DNA of 64,000 bases. It comes from Sva-07 sp963715285. Its GTDB lineage: Bacteria; Actinomycetota; Acidimicrobiia; Acidimicrobiales; Ilumatobacteraceae. The translations under genes were made by a program, and so were the position numbers. Each line of letters opens with the position of its first letter. Within the stretch, counting starts at the first letter, position 1. Shown piece by piece: positions 33,656 through 41,898 of this stretch. The notes under the pieces were generated by a model. The model worked only from the letters and a program-made list of their open reading frames with translations. It was not told the origin of the DNA and searched no databases. Where the stretch lies: assembly GCA_963715285.1 (NCBI GenBank), contig CAVQRU010000038.1, positions 62,001 through 126,000 of the forward strand. Direction: 5' to 3'.

Positions 33656-34639
33656 ATGGTCATGACAGAGGACGACGTGAAGACGGATGCAGCGGTGACG
33701 AGCACGACGGTCGAACATGACCAGGGACGCTGGATCGTCGGGATCGACGGATCGGACTGTGCCTCCAACGCGTTGCGCTGGGCGATCACTCATGCCCCCG
33801 GCCGAGCGACGGACCTCGAACTGGTCACGGCGTGGCAGTCACCGGTCGTCGGGGCCTACCCGATGTCGAGCCCGGCGGTCCTCAGCTTCGACGACATCGA
33901 ACTCCGGGACCGGGCCAGCGCCGACACCGAACGACTCGCGGAGTCGTGTCGGAGCCAACTCGATCTGCCCGTCGAGGCGTACGTCGGACGCGGCGGCCCG
34001 GCAGAGGTCCTCCTCGCTGCGGCCGACACCGGCGGACTCCTGGTGATCGGCAGCAGGGGGCGCGGTGGTTTCGCCCGACTGCTGCTCGGATCGACCAGCA
34101 CGCAGTGTGCCACCCACGCCGGTGTCCCGACCATCGTCGTTCCGGGTGACGTCGACCCGGTCGACTCGCGCCGGATCCTCGTCGGATTCGACGGCTCCCC
34201 GAACTCGATGGCCGCGCTGCGGTGGGCGATCGACTTCGCTGCTCCTGGTTCGACCGTGGTCGTGGTGTGGGTGTGGGATGCGACGCCCCTCGCCGTCGGT
34301 TCCGACGCCTTCTTCTTCCCCGACGCGAGCGACCTCGCAGCCGAACGGTTCCACCATCTCGTCGAGCCCTTGGACGAGGTGGTGATCCAACGGCACATCA
34401 CCCTCGAACGTGAGTTCATCAGGGGGACGCCCCGCGCCGCGCTCGCCTCGAAGGCCGACGACGTCGACCTCGTCGTCGTCGGCGCGCGCGGACACGGTGC
34501 CGTCGGCTCCGCCCTGCTCGGGTCGGTGTCGACGTGGATCCTGCACCACGTGCACCGGCCGGTCGCCGTCGTCCCGCTGGGCGACGACCCGGCGCCGACC
34601 CCGACCCCGAGTCCGCCTCCGGAGGTGTTCCACGGCTGA
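33656..34639 (+). CDS. Universal stress protein, two UspA domains
   Basis: A 327-residue protein with two UspA domains in tandem. The first runs from RWIVGIDGSDCASNALRW and ends in the ATP-binding VIGSRGRGGFARLLLGSTS; the second runs from RRILVGFDGSPNSMAALRW to VVGARGHGAVGSALLGSVS. Both keep the G-2x-G-9x-G(S/T) signature, so ATP binding is likely. The ATG follows GGGAAGGGA. The C-terminal tail is Pro/Thr-rich and its final codons are the first unit of an 18-bp tandem repeat. It lies beside a DosR-like regulator and a DosR-like box, as tandem Usp genes do in mycobacterial dormancy regulons. Confidence 0.92.
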   Translation: MVMTEDDVKTDAAVTSTTVEHDQGRWIVGIDGSDCASNALRWAITHAPGRATDLELVTAWQSPVVGAYPMSSPAVLSFDDIELRDRASADTERLAESCRSQLDLPVEAYVGRGGPAEVLLAAADTGGLLVIGSRGRGGFARLLLGSTSTQCATHAGVPTIVVPGDVDPVDSRRILVGFDGSPNSMAALRWAIDFAAPGSTVVVVWVWDATPLAVGSDAFFFPDASDLAAERFHHLVEPLDEVVIQRHITLEREFIRGTPRAALASKADDVDLVVVGARGHGAVGSALLGSVSTWILHHVHRPVAVVPLGDDPAPTPTPSPPPEVFHG

Positions 34640-34713
34640 AGGGTGTTCCACGACTGAAGGGTGTTCCACGACTGAAGGGTGTTCCACTGCTGGAGGGTGT
34701 TCCACGGCTGAAC
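34624..34713 (+). repeat. 18-bp tandem repeat carrying the stop codon of the stress-protein gene
   Basis: Five consecutive units of the type GGTGTTCCACGACTGAAG; unit 4 differs most. The genuine stop codon (TGA) is in unit 1. Units 2, 3 and 5 repeat the same TGA in the same frame, so the expansion left the protein length unchanged. It fills much of the gap before the DosR-like regulator. Confidence 0.9.
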
Positions 34714-34773
34714 CGTGAGGTCGATGGCCGACCGGTGATCGACACGACCCGTCCGGTGGGCGAAGATGTGGCG

Positions 34774-35415
34774 ATGATCCGCGTCTTCCTGCTCGATGAC
34801 CACGAAGTCGTTCGCCGCGGTGTCGCCGCCACGCTCGAAGCCGAACCGGACATCACGGTGGTCGGAGAGGCCGGCGACGCCGACGAGGCCTTGGCCGAGA
34901 TCGCTCGGTGCCGCCCGGACGTCGCGGTGCTCGACGTGCGCCTCGGTGAGGGCAACGGGATCGACGTCTGCCGTCAGATCAGCTCGGAGTACCCCGAGGT
35001 GAAGTCGTTGATCCTGACATCGTTCGACAGCGACCGTGCCCTGGTCGACGCCGGACTCGCAGGCGCAGCCGGGTTCATCCTCAAGCAGATCCGCAGCAAC
35101 GACCTCATCGACGCGATCCGGGGAGTGGCTGCCGGACGGCAGTATCTCGACGATGCCGAGGTTCGGCTCGCCGTGCGACGTCTGCGCGACAGCGAGGAGG
35201 GTCGGCTCGACGATCTCACGCCGCAGGAGCGCAGGATCTTCGACCTGATCGGCGAGGGCTACACCAATCGACAGATCGCGCAGGACATGTACCTGGCCGA
35301 GAAGACCGTCAAGAACTACGTGTCGAACCTGCTGTCCAAGCTCGGGATGTCGCGTCGAACCGAGGCAGCAGCACTGTCGGCCCGCCTCGAGGAGCGTCAC
35401 CGCAACGACCAGTGA
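34774..35415 (+). CDS. DevR/DosR-like NarL-family response regulator
   Basis: A 213-residue regulator. The receiver has acidic residues D8/D9, phosphoacceptor D54, T82 and K104 in the same positions as mycobacterial DosR. The LuxR-type HTH is at about 148-205. The recognition helix LAEKTVKNYVSNLLSKLGMSRR matches the DosR DNA-contact region (equivalent of K179, K182, N183). Length is nearly the same as DosR (217). The ATG at 34774 was chosen; a GTG two codons upstream is possible and the open frame beyond is the tandem repeat. The kinase encoded convergently at 35451 is the obvious partner. Predicted role: hypoxia or redox-stress response. Confidence 0.9.
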   Translation: MIRVFLLDDHEVVRRGVAATLEAEPDITVVGEAGDADEALAEIARCRPDVAVLDVRLGEGNGIDVCRQISSEYPEVKSLILTSFDSDRALVDAGLAGAAGFILKQIRSNDLIDAIRGVAAGRQYLDDAEVRLAVRRLRDSEEGRLDDLTPQERRIFDLIGEGYTNRQIAQDMYLAEKTVKNYVSNLLSKLGMSRRTEAAALSARLEERHRNDQ

Positions 35416-35450
35416 CGGAGCGACCGGTGCGCCAGACCGCCGGCACGACG

Positions 35451-36425
35451 TCAGACGGGGATGTGCCAGACCAGGGCGGTTCCCTGGGGTTCGTTGTGGC
35501 CGACGGTGCAGCTCCCACCGAGTTCGGCCGCCCGCCACATCATGTTCGACAGTCCTCCCGAGCGCTTCGGCGTATCGGGGAGACCGCAGCCGTTGTCCGC
35601 GATCGTCAGCGACAACCGGTCGCCGGTGTGGTCGATGTGCACCCATGCCGCGGTCGCAGCGGCGTGCCGCACCACGTTCGACAGGCCCTCGGTGAGGGTC
35701 GCCACGAGTTGATCGGCGATGAAGTCGGGGAGATGATCGACGTCACCGACGATCCGCAGGTCCGGTTCGAAGCCGAGATGCCGGGAGCGTTCGTGGACCA
35801 ACTCGGTGAGCTGTGCGGACACGCTCCGACGCTCGCCCTGTTGGCCGAGGCGGAAGATCGCGGCCCGCAATTCGCGGATCGTGTCGTCGAGTTCGTTGAT
35901 CGTGCTGGCGATGCGGTCGGCGACAGCCGGTGGTTGCGCCTGGCCCTGGACGGCCTGGAGGCTCATCCCGGCGGCGAAGAGACGCTGGATCACCATGTCG
36001 TGAAGGTCGCGGGCGATGCGTTCTCGATCGAGCAGCATCGCCATCTCGGTGGCCGACTCCTGCCGGTCGCTGACGTCGCGGACGGTGGCGATCGTCTGCT
36101 GGCGTCCCTCGATCGTCACTGGACTGAGGCTGATCTCCACGGGGAACATCGACCCGTCGGCGCTCTGCCCGAACAGACGCAACCCTGTCCCCATCGGACG
36201 CGCCGTTGCGTGGTCGAGGTAGGACGCGCGGAGCCGAGCGTGGTCGTTGCGGAACTCTGCCGGCACGAGCTCGTCGACCGAGGATCCGACCAGGTCGTCC
36301 ACGCTGCGTCCGAAGATCGACGCAGCGCCGGGGTTGGCGAGCAGGATCTGGCCGTCGGAATCGACGAGCAGCAGTCCGTCGGGTGACGAGGCGATGAGCG
36401 CGCTGGCAAACTGCTCGTAGTTCAT
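35451..36425 (-). CDS. PAS-domain histidine kinase, DosS-like (HisKA_3)
   Basis: A 324-residue soluble sensor kinase. A PAS domain (about residues 10-115: SPDGLLLVDSDGQILLANPGAASIFG) precedes the dimerisation helix with phospho-acceptor H142 in RIARDLHDMVIQRLFAAGM, very like DosS/DosT. The HATPase domain shows the N-box at N250 and DNGCGLP at about 277. No transmembrane segment is present. DosS has two GAF domains with heme in place of this PAS, so the sensed signal may differ; a PAS-bound heme, flavin or other ligand is possible. It ends 35 bases from the convergent regulator gene. Confidence 0.9.
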   Translation of the reverse strand: MNYEQFASALIASSPDGLLLVDSDGQILLANPGAASIFGRSVDDLVGSSVDELVPAEFRNDHARLRASYLDHATARPMGTGLRLFGQSADGSMFPVEISLSPVTIEGRQQTIATVRDVSDRQESATEMAMLLDRERIARDLHDMVIQRLFAAGMSLQAVQGQAQPPAVADRIASTINELDDTIRELRAAIFRLGQQGERRSVSAQLTELVHERSRHLGFEPDLRIVGDVDHLPDFIADQLVATLTEGLSNVVRHAAATAAWVHIDHTGDRLSLTIADNGCGLPDTPKRSGGLSNMMWRAAELGGSCTVGHNEPQGTALVWHIPV

Positions 36426-36481
36426 TCCCCGTCGATGTTATTGGGTGGGTGCCGCGATGCGCCGGGGTCGTGCGACACGTG

Positions 36482-37300
36482 TCAGTGCTCGGCGTCGTGG
36501 ACGTGCGGCGGACGCAGGAGCACGACGGGACACGGGGCGTGGCGGACGATGGCCGCCGCCGTGCTGCCGACCACGAAGCGCGGCATGCCGGTGCGCCCAT
36601 GGGTCGACGCCACGATCAGCGAGGCGCCGAGCGACGACGCGAAATCGGCGATCTCATCGTGGACGGCATGGCCGCGGAGCACTTCGAACTGCACCGGATG
36701 ACCGGAATCGGCAGCGAGCCGTCGCGCGAGGCGCGCGGTGTAGGCCGACTCGTTGACATCAGCGGGTCCGCCGACGTCAGGCTCGACCACCTCGACGACC
36801 CACGGCTCGGCGCGCATCTCGATGCCCCACGCGGCGGCGAGCGGCAGCACCGACTCCGAGGCGCGGGATCCGTCGACCGTCACGATGATCGGTCCGTCGA
36901 GATCGCCGACCTCGCAACGCGGCCCGACGATGACCACCGGGCCGAACACCAGCCGCAGGAGTTCCTCGGCCACGCTGCCGAGCAGTGCCGCGGAGCGACC
37001 CCGCCCGTGGGATGCCATCACGACGGTGGCCTCAGGGTGGGCTTCGACCTCGTCGGCGATCCCTTGACCGACGCTCTCCGTCGCCAGATGCACCGAGGTG
37101 GCGACGGTGACGTCGGCGGCCTCGTGCTGTGCGAGTCGTTCGTCGAGCCGCGCTCGTGCGGCATCGATCTCGTCGCGTTCGAAGACGACCTCGAGCAGAT
37201 CGACGGTCGCATCGCAACGCCGAGCCAACGCAACAGCGATGTCGACCGCTCGCCATGATGCGTCCGAACCATCGACCGGAACGATCAGGTGCTGAACCAT
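36482..37300 (-). CDS. Universal stress protein, two UspA domains
   Basis: A 272-residue protein with two UspA domains. The first starts HLIVPVDGSDASWRAVDIA and contains VVMASHGRGRSAALLGSVAEELL; the second contains LIVASTHGRTGMPRFVVGSTAAAIVRHAPCPVVLL. Its ATP motifs are intact. The ATG has GGAGG six bases upstream; an ATG at 37324 is also in frame but lacks such a site. It is divergent from another Usp gene, with a candidate DosR-like box between them. It belongs to the same stress island. Confidence 0.9.
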   Translation of the reverse strand: MVQHLIVPVDGSDASWRAVDIAVALARRCDATVDLLEVVFERDEIDAARARLDERLAQHEAADVTVATSVHLATESVGQGIADEVEAHPEATVVMASHGRGRSAALLGSVAEELLRLVFGPVVIVGPRCEVGDLDGPIIVTVDGSRASESVLPLAAAWGIEMRAEPWVVEVVEPDVGGPADVNESAYTARLARRLAADSGHPVQFEVLRGHAVHDEIADFASSLGASLIVASTHGRTGMPRFVVGSTAAAIVRHAPCPVVLLRPPHVHDAEH

Positions 37301-37390
37301 GGGAACCTCCCTCGTGTGCACCACCTGCCTGCGCTGCTCGCGCCGCGGTCGAGTGCATCTTCATCGTGGGCGAATCGCGGTCGGCCGGAA

Positions 37391-37403
37391 AGGGCCCAAT
37401 GTC
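37391..37403 (-). promoter_or_regulatory. Candidate DosR-like box (inverted)
   Basis: On the minus strand this reads GACATTGGGCCCT, matching the site at 33572 as GACnTTnGGCCCT. It lies in the 156-base gap between two divergent universal-stress-protein genes, a position suited to control of both. Confidence 0.5.
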
Positions 37404-37456
37404 ACCGTGGCCATCCGACTCTGGCGTCGTGTCGTTCGTCCGGCGATACTCGGGTC

Positions 37457-38311
37457 ATGAGCGAGCGATGGATCGTGGGCGTCGACGGATCGGATGCGGC
37501 GGTCACCGCCTTGCGCTGGGCCGCAGCACACGCGCCGACCAGGGAGGCGGAGCTGACCGCGTTGAGCGCCTTCCACGTCCCGGCGGTGATGTCGCTCTTC
37601 GTCGCCAAGCGCGGCTTCGGCGTCGACGAGATCGGCCTGGCCGCCACGGCCGGTCACGACGCCGACGTCGCGATCGAGCAGGTCGGGTCGCCGCAGACGA
37701 TCACCCCGACCGTCGTCGAGGGGCAACCCGGGCATGTGCTCGTCGACGCCAGCGAGTCCGCCGACCTGCTCGTGGTCGGCCAACGTGGCAGCGGCGACCT
37801 GCGAGAGCACCGGCTCGGATCGGTCAGCCGCTACTGCGCCACCCATGGTCGCTCGCCGGTGGTGGTCGTGCCCGGTGACTGGGCGACGCACCCGGCCCGA
37901 CACATCGTCGTCGGGTTCGACGGCAGCGACAACTCAGCAGCGGCGCTGCGCTGGGCGATCGACTTCGCCCGTTCGGACGGTGCCACCGTGACGGTGGTCG
38001 TGGCGATGGACGTGGCGCCCTGGCTCGGTGAGCGGGTCACCCGTGAACGCTTCGGCGACGAGGTCGCCGAACAGGAGCAGGAGCTGACCGCGTCGATCGA
38101 TGCGATCGACGCCGAGCGGCGCACCGAGCGCCAGTTCGTGCTCGACACCCCGCGACATGCGCTGGCCGACGCTGCCCGGACCGCTGATCTGGTGGTGGTC
38201 GGCGCTCGTGGACGAGGCGTGATCGCCGCCGAGTTGCTGGGCTCGGTGAGCACCTGGCTGCTGCAGACCGCCGTCGTGCCGGTCGCCGTGGTGCCGGATG
38301 GACACCGCTGA
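37457..38311 (+). CDS. Universal stress protein, two UspA domains
   Basis: A 284-residue protein, two UspA domains: WIVGVDGSDAAVTALRWAAA to VVGQRGSGDLREHRLGSVS, and HIVVGFDGSDNSAAALRWAID to VVGARGRGVIAAELLGSVSTWLL. It is closest in this window to the protein at 33656, with the same ALRWAIDFA segment. The stop is 3 bases before the D-lactate dehydrogenase start, so the two genes form an operon. This pairing of a stress protein with a fermentative dehydrogenase supports an oxygen-limitation role. Confidence 0.92.
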   Translation: MSERWIVGVDGSDAAVTALRWAAAHAPTREAELTALSAFHVPAVMSLFVAKRGFGVDEIGLAATAGHDADVAIEQVGSPQTITPTVVEGQPGHVLVDASESADLLVVGQRGSGDLREHRLGSVSRYCATHGRSPVVVVPGDWATHPARHIVVGFDGSDNSAAALRWAIDFARSDGATVTVVVAMDVAPWLGERVTRERFGDEVAEQEQELTASIDAIDAERRTERQFVLDTPRHALADAARTADLVVVGARGRGVIAAELLGSVSTWLLQTAVVPVAVVPDGHR

Positions 38312-38314
38312 GCC

Positions 38315-39316
38315 GTGGCTGACATCCGGCTGTTCTCCACGAAGCCGTACGACCGCGACGGCTTCGACGCGGCGAACCGGCGCCTGGCATCGCCTCACGA
38401 CCTCGTGTTCCTCGACGCTCGACTCGAGCGGTCGACCGCGGAGCTCGCGGCGGGCGCCGACGCCGTCTGCGCCTTCGTCAACGACGACCTCTCGGCCCCG
38501 GTGCTCGAGGTGCTCGCGGCCGGCGGTGTCCGAGCGGTCGCGCTGCGGTGCGCCGGCTTCAACAACGTCGACCTGGAGGTGGCGACCCGGCTGGGCCTGA
38601 CCGTCGTCCACGTTCCCGCCTACTCGCCCAATGCTGTGGCCGAGCACACGTTGGCGCTGATCCTGTCACTGAACCGTCGGATCCATCGGGCGTACAACCG
38701 CGTCCGCGACGGCAACTTCGCGCTCGACGGCCTCGTCGGGGTCGATCTCGCCGGCAAGACGGCCGGCGTCGTCGGCACGGGCCGCATCGGAGCGATCGTG
38801 GCACGGCTGCTGTGGCATCTGCGGTGCCGGGTGCTCGCGGTCGATCCGTTCCGCGACGAGCATCTGCTCGAGCTCGGCGTGGAGTACGTCGACCTCGACC
38901 GTCTCCTCGCGGAGAGTGACATCGTCACGCTCAACTGCCCGCTCACCGCCGACACCCATCACCTGATCGATGCCGGCGCGATCGGCGCGATGCGTCGGGG
39001 CGCAATGCTCGTCAACACGGGGCGGGGTGCCCTGATCGACACGCAGGCGGCGATCGTCGGGCTCAAGTCCGGTCAGATCGGGTCCCTTGCGCTCGACGTG
39101 TACGAGGAGGAGGCCGACCTCTTCTTCGAGGATCGCAGTGAACAGATCATCGATGACGATGTGTTCTCACGGCTGCTGACGTTCCCCAACGTGCTGATCA
39201 CGGCCCATCAGGCGTTCCTCACGCGCGAGGCACTCTCGGCGATCGCGGAGACGACGCTGTCGAACGTCGACTCGGTCGTCGGTGAGGGTCCGGTGCGCAA
39301 CGAAGTGCGTCGCTAG
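38315..39316 (+). CDS. ldhA: D-lactate dehydrogenase, fermentative (LdhA type)
   Basis: A 333-residue D-2-hydroxyacid dehydrogenase closely resembling E. coli LdhA: LFSTKPYDRDGF at the N-terminus, ALRCAGFNNVDLE, AEHTLALILSLNRRIHRAY, the NAD motif GTGRIG, and catalytic Arg in NTGRGALID, Glu in DVYEEEADLFFED and His in AHQAFLT. It would reduce pyruvate to D-lactate with NADH, regenerating NAD+ when respiration stops. The GTG start is 3 bases after the Usp stop. The whole length aligns with the fermentative branch rather than with glycerate or formate dehydrogenases. Confidence 0.92.
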   Translation: MADIRLFSTKPYDRDGFDAANRRLASPHDLVFLDARLERSTAELAAGADAVCAFVNDDLSAPVLEVLAAGGVRAVALRCAGFNNVDLEVATRLGLTVVHVPAYSPNAVAEHTLALILSLNRRIHRAYNRVRDGNFALDGLVGVDLAGKTAGVVGTGRIGAIVARLLWHLRCRVLAVDPFRDEHLLELGVEYVDLDRLLAESDIVTLNCPLTADTHHLIDAGAIGAMRRGAMLVNTGRGALIDTQAAIVGLKSGQIGSLALDVYEEEADLFFEDRSEQIIDDDVFSRLLTFPNVLITAHQAFLTREALSAIAETTLSNVDSVVGEGPVRNEVRR

Positions 39317-39357
39317 CCGGTGCGTCGCTGGCCGGTGCGGTCGCGTCGCGGTCGGTG

Positions 39358-39894
39358 CTAGTCGGCGTGCAGTTTCGGCGCGCCGGGATGGAAGGGTGCG
39401 CCCGGGGCGGGTTCGGCGGCGAGTGACTCGGCGTGGCGTTCGGCGGCGCCGTCCCAGCCGATCGAGCTGTCGGGGACGGCGTCGTCGACGATGTGGTAGC
39501 GGCGGCCGGTGATGACGGTCGGTTCGATGCGCACGAAGTTGGGCTTGTCCCAGGCCAGCCACGGGTACAGCGGCAGATCCTCCGCGTCGAAGCGTTCCTG
39601 CATCTTCTCGATCGCTCGTGCCTGGCCCTTGACGACCACGCTCCAAGCGATTCGGTCGTGCGGCTCGTAGCCGTCGATCTCGAACGCCACGAACCGGTTC
39701 AGTACGGCGCCGGCGAGCTTGGTGCCGGCCGCGCTGCGGAACACGATGCCACCGCCGTCGACGATGAAGTTGATCGGGAAGATGTCGGGCTGGCCCGCGA
39801 TGTCGACGGCAAGACGGCCGACGTCGGCGTGATCGAGCAGCTCCCAACAGTCGGACTCGCTCAGGATCTCGGTCGCTTGCTGTCTGTCGTCCAT
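39358..39894 (-). CDS. PPOX-fold flavin/F420-binding family protein
   Basis: A 178-residue split-barrel protein: ILSESDCWELLDHADVGRLAVDIAGQPDIFPINFIVDGGGIVFRSAAGTKLA, then WSVVVKGQARAIE. This is the flavin-nucleotide-binding PPOX-like subgroup common in actinobacterial stress and dormancy regulons (Rv3129-like). A C-terminal extension of about 30 residues is Pro/Ala-rich. The ATG at 39894 gives the natural domain start, the in-frame ATG at 39909 being less likely. It converges on ldhA and lies beside Usp genes. Confidence 0.82.
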   Translation of the reverse strand: MDDRQQATEILSESDCWELLDHADVGRLAVDIAGQPDIFPINFIVDGGGIVFRSAAGTKLAGAVLNRFVAFEIDGYEPHDRIAWSVVVKGQARAIEKMQERFDAEDLPLYPWLAWDKPNFVRIEPTVITGRRYHIVDDAVPDSSIGWDGAAERHAESLAAEPAPGAPFHPGAPKLHAD

Positions 39895-39969
39895 ACAACC
39901 ATGCAACACCGTCAGCCCCTCGCGATGCAGGGTCGAACGTCATCGGCGCCACCCGGACGCCGGCCGGAC

Positions 39970-41322
39970 TCAGGGAAGCCGGACCCGTTCGAACTGGTGG
40001 GGAACGACGGCGGTGAGGCCCTGTTCGATGAGACGCTCGGCCAGCTGCTCGCTCGCGTCGGGCTCGCCGTGGACGACGAAGACGGTCTGCGGCTGTTGCG
40101 GGAGCCGGTCGATCCACGCCACGAGCCCATCGGCATCGGCATGAACCGACAGCGATCGCAGCTGCATCACCTCGGCTCGCACGGGGACGTAGCGGCCGAG
40201 CATCTTCACCGTCCGAGCGCCGTCCGACAGCGACCGGCCGCGTGTTCCAGCGGCCTGGAATCCGCACAGCACGACCGAGTTGCGATGGTCGGGCAGCAAC
40301 CGGGCGAGGTGGTGGAGGACCCGGCCGCCCGAGGCCATCCCCGAGGCCGAGATGATGATCGACGGTGCGGTCAATTCGTTGAGCGACTTCGAGTCCTCCA
40401 CGGTCGGGCACTCGTGCAGCCCACCGCCCGGGTCGAAGTCGACACCGGGCGACGCCGCCCGGTAGACGTCGAGAACGCGCAGCGCCATCGGGCTGTCGAC
40501 GTAGACCGCGAGTTGGGGGATGCGCCGATCGGACATCAACGACTGCAGTGTGACGAGCAGGACCTCGGTGCGGTCGACGGCGAAGGCCGGGATCAGGATC
40601 GTGCCGCCACGGCCGGCGGTCCGGGTGATCAGATCGGCGAGTTGTCCGATCTCCTCGGACGGCTCGGGATGCAGCGAATCACCGTAGGTCGACTCGATCA
40701 GCACCGTGTCGGCTCCCGGCGGCGTGTCCGGTCCGGTGAGGAGCGGGTGACTGCCGCGCCCCAGATCGCCGCTCACGAGCAGCGTCGTCGTCTCCACGTC
40801 GTCGATGGTGAGATGCACACTGGCCGAACCGAGGATGTGCCCGGCTCGCGTGAAGCGGGCCGTGATCCCGGGTGCGACGTGGACGGGTCGGTCGTAGTCG
40901 GCCGGCACGAACAGAGGAAGGGTGGCGGCCGCGTCCTCCGACGTGTAGAGGGGGAGGGCGGGCTTGTGCTTCGAGAAGCCGCGCTCGTTGGCGAAGCGGG
41001 CCTGTTCCTCCTGGAGATGGGCCGCATCGGGCAGGAGGATCTCGCAGAGCTTGCAGGTGTCGGCGGTCGCGTGGATCGGACCGGTGAAGCCGTCGCGCAC
41101 CAGCCCGGGCAGCCAGCCGCTGTGGTCGATGTGGGCGTGGGTGACGACGACCGCGTCGATCGTGGAGGGATCGACCGGGAACGGCTCCCAGTTGGACAGG
41201 CGGTCGCGCTTCGCTCCCTGGAACAGCCCCGCGTCGACGAGCACGGTCGACTGACCGGCCCGAAGCAGGAAGCGGCTCCCCGTGACCGTACGAGCAGCGC
41301 CCAGGAACTCGAGGGTGATCAT
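39970..41322 (-). CDS. Metallo-beta-lactamase / beta-CASP nuclease
   Basis: A 450-residue enzyme of the RNA-processing MBL class. The MBL part has THAHIDHSGWLP and SGDLGRGSHPLL; the beta-CASP part has LIESTYGDSLHP, then ISASGMASGGRVLHHL and a late SVHADADGL. Motif order matches CPSF73-like/YshA exoribonucleases. The predicted activity is zinc-dependent RNA cleavage, though the substrate is unknown. Such genes recur beside Usp genes in oxygen-limitation clusters of several bacteria (recollection, not checked). The ATG at 41322 is 61 bases from the divergent Usp gene. Confidence 0.88.
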   Translation of the reverse strand: MITLEFLGAARTVTGSRFLLRAGQSTVLVDAGLFQGAKRDRLSNWEPFPVDPSTIDAVVVTHAHIDHSGWLPGLVRDGFTGPIHATADTCKLCEILLPDAAHLQEEQARFANERGFSKHKPALPLYTSEDAAATLPLFVPADYDRPVHVAPGITARFTRAGHILGSASVHLTIDDVETTTLLVSGDLGRGSHPLLTGPDTPPGADTVLIESTYGDSLHPEPSEEIGQLADLITRTAGRGGTILIPAFAVDRTEVLLVTLQSLMSDRRIPQLAVYVDSPMALRVLDVYRAASPGVDFDPGGGLHECPTVEDSKSLNELTAPSIIISASGMASGGRVLHHLARLLPDHRNSVVLCGFQAAGTRGRSLSDGARTVKMLGRYVPVRAEVMQLRSLSVHADADGLVAWIDRLPQQPQTVFVVHGEPDASEQLAERLIEQGLTAVVPHQFERVRLP

Positions 41323-41383
41323 GCCGATGACTCTAGGATCGAAGCGGAGCCGGGAGCGTCCCGGGGTGCCGAGGGAGACCACG

Positions 41384-41854
41384 ATGTCGACAACGAGCAG
41401 CAACGACGAGCCGGGCGGGGGAGCGACGCTCGGGCACGGCCCCGTGATCGTCGGTGTCGACGGATCGCCGAATGCGCAGCGAGCGCTCGCTCTGGCGGCC
41501 GACATGTCGCGCTGCCTGGACGCCGACCTGGTCGTGTTCCATGCGTTGGGTCTGATGACCGTGATCGAAGGCCGCCACGTGCCGTCGGAGGGCCACCGTG
41601 ACGACATCGAACGTCTGCTCCGCAACGAGTGGTGTCGGTCGCTGCAGGCGGATCAGTCGCTGCGGTGGCGCGCTGAGATCGTGTACGGCAGCCCCGCTGA
41701 CGTCCTGCTGAACATGGGCCGTGACCTCGATGCGTCGTTCGTCGTCGTCGGGTCGCGGGGCGTCGGCGATGAACAGGCGCTCGGGAGCACGAGCCATCAC
41801 GTCGTGCACCACTGCGACCGCCCCGTCGTGGTGGTCCCACCGCTCACCCGCTGA
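41384..41854 (+). CDS. Universal stress protein, single UspA domain
   Basis: A 156-residue protein with one UspA domain from VIVGVDGSPNAQRALALAADM to VVVGSRGVGDEQALGSTSHHVVHH; the ATP motif is present, slightly shortened. The ATG follows GAGGGAG. It is the last member of the stress island and is divergent from the beta-CASP nuclease. A family 1 palindromic repeat begins 14 bases after the stop and separates it from the convergent thiolase gene. Confidence 0.9.
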   Translation: MSTTSSNDEPGGGATLGHGPVIVGVDGSPNAQRALALAADMSRCLDADLVVFHALGLMTVIEGRHVPSEGHRDDIERLLRNEWCRSLQADQSLRWRAEIVYGSPADVLLNMGRDLDASFVVVGSRGVGDEQALGSTSHHVVHHCDRPVVVVPPLTR

Positions 41855-41867
41855 ACCAGCCTCAGGT

Positions 41868-41896
41868 TGAGACGTGGGGTCAGACCCCACGTCTCA
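41868..41896. repeat. Palindromic repeat family 1, copy E (perfect 29-bp)
   Basis: TGAGACGTGGGGTC and its complement flank an A (14+1+14). The core is identical to copy C at 15809, 26 kb away. It lies between convergent genes and may terminate both. Confidence 0.85.
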
Positions 41897-41898
41897 TT

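Noticed and set aside
34624..34713. Possible CRISPR array
   Set aside because: The units are 18 bp, directly abutting, without spacers, and no cas gene is present.
37301..37456. Small gene in the divergent Usp gap
   Set aside because: Frames here are antisense or run through from neighbours, with no start and ribosome-binding site of their own.
41340..41383. GGGAGCGTCCC dyad upstream of the single-domain stress protein as a DosR box
   Set aside because: It is a short symmetrical GC run with different spacing from the two matching boxes.
39433..41601. 722-residue plus-strand open frame
   Set aside because: Antisense to the PPOX and beta-CASP genes, which carry intact catalytic motifs; the frame is typical GC-rich shadow.
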